Below are positions 63,254 through 64,000 of a stretch of DNA of 64,000 nt, piece by piece. The notes beneath the pieces were generated by a model. It ran no database searches and had not been told where the DNA came from. It worked only from the letters and a program-made list of their open reading frames with translations. This DNA comes from JANQPA01 sp964628385 (GTDB lineage Bacteria > Bacteroidota > Bacteroidia > Chitinophagales > Saprospiraceae): the NCBI GenBank assembly GCA_964628385.1, contig CAZVOD010000002.1, forward strand, positions 79,169 to 143,168, read 5' to 3'. Numbering within the stretch: the first letter of the stretch is position 1; each line of letters begins with the position of its first letter. The position numbers were made by a program, and so were the translations under genes.

Positions 63254-64000
63254 TGAAATTTAAGTTAACCGACAAAATTTGGGCAATGTCAAAATTTTTT
63301 ATGTACATAGCCTTCATTCAATGTCTTTTTGCAACGGTGGCGCTGGCTACTTCCGGCAAGGCACAATCCTTAGAAAAAGTACAAGTTGCTTCCCATTGGA
63401 AACAACTGTCGTTGGAGAAAGCTTTCGCTGACATCCAAATGCAAACGGACTTTTTCTTTACCTACGACTACAAGCTGATTGAACGCATTTCTATTTCCAA
63501 CGAAAATCCGCAGGCTGCGTTGAGTGATTTGTTGATGTACATTTCTAGCAAATCCGGGCTTGAGTTTTCAGTTTTTGAAAATAATATTTTTGTCAACAAA
63601 AGTGTAGAAGCCCTGAGTCCTGCGAAATCAAAAATGGTCATCAATGTGCCCACTCTTGATTCGCAAGGACAATTAGCGCTGGAAGTCGAAGGCAAAGTCA
63701 TTTACAAAATTTCCATTACCGATGAAATCATCCAGGGAATCGTGACGAGCAAAGACGGAACCCCTTTGGTCGGCGCAACGGTAGTAGCCAAAGGAACAAA
63801 TCTAGGAGCCATTACCGACGAGAATGGCTCCTTCTCGCTGGCGCTGCCCGATAATGCAAATCCTGTTTTGGTCGTATCTTACATTGGCTACCAAACCCAG
63901 GAGGTCATCGTAAATGGGCAAACGCAACTGACTATTCAACTGGCAGTGGCTGCCTCGGAGTTGGATGAAGTGGTGGTCATTGGATATGGTACGGCGTCAC
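63254..64000 (+). CDS. SusC/RagA-type TonB-dependent receptor with STN domain (5' part)
   Basis: The first 249 residues of a receptor cut by the window end. Signal peptide (ending SGKAQS, about residue 37), an STN (secretin/TonB N-terminal) domain (about 50-125), a linker, a CarboxypepD_reg-like domain (about 155-230) with GTNLGAITDENGSF, and the SusC motif ELDEVVVIGYGT. The STN domain matches the FecR gene upstream and shows that the receptor signals through it. Glycan or other ligand unknown; susD would be expected beyond the edge. Confidence 0.92.

Overview
The window looks like a chromosomal segment of a Bacteroidota bacterium, probably from the Saprospiria (Lewinella-like) branch. The signs are a SusC-type receptor behind an ECF sigma/FecR pair, a second TonB-dependent receptor, a type IX secretion C-terminal sorting domain on a haloperoxidase-like protein, a PorV/PorQ-like outer-membrane protein, A/T-rich leaders without clear Shine-Dalgarno sequences, and TAnnTTTG-type -7 elements. 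No rRNA, tRNA or CRISPR array was found. The placement rests on gene content, not on a phylogenetic marker.

Layout. Bases 1-14240 form an acetate/carboxylate uptake and activation region: an exonuclease and a cNMP/CBS/DUF294 signalling protein on the minus strand, an ArsR-like regulator, an outer-membrane porin-like protein, a DUF4212 subunit with its SLC5 symporter, two tiny membrane proteins, a symporter-histidine kinase fusion (CrbS-like), its response regulator, and acetyl-CoA synthetase. Behind acs lie a 57-residue orphan that resembles the N-terminal cap of acetyl-CoA synthetase and a protein with kinase-like motifs. Bases 14244-20416 hold a small outer-membrane protein with a very basic tail, a membrane-anchored PspA-like coiled coil, and a tightly packed glycosyltransferase / aldo-keto reductase / FAD oxidoreductase / thioesterase / YihY run. 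Bases 20568-35094 hold a PorV/PorQ-like protein, a Lon-N protein, a large alpha-2-macroglobulin lipoprotein with a beta-lactamase-like partner, and two tandem TPR sensor proteins, of which the first has lost the phospho-accepting histidine.

Bases 35149-46298 are mostly housekeeping: methyltransferase, OmpA lipoprotein, CNNM/CBS protein, phosphoesterase, an acyl-CoA carboxylase subunit, an aminotransferase, oligopeptidase B and rlmF. A secreted papain-fold protein without catalytic residues also lies here, and rlmF appears to lack any standard start codon. Bases 46299-60314 carry a five-PAS hybrid sensor with an overlapping response regulator, a decayed gene with a glycogen-binding (AMPK-type CBM) domain, a tail-anchored unknown, the haloperoxidase-like protein, a patatin phospholipase, two cysteine desulfurase-fold enzymes and a TonB receptor with a CxxC in its plug.

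Bases 60383-64000 are accessory. Remnants of a carbon-nitrogen hydrolase and of two different IS5-like transposases precede an ECF sigma factor, a FecR anti-sigma factor and a SusC receptor cut by the window edge. The strongest leads for something new are the acs-linked orphan domain plus kinase-like protein, the pseudokinase/kinase sensor pair, the dead papain-fold protein, and the non-AUG start of rlmF.
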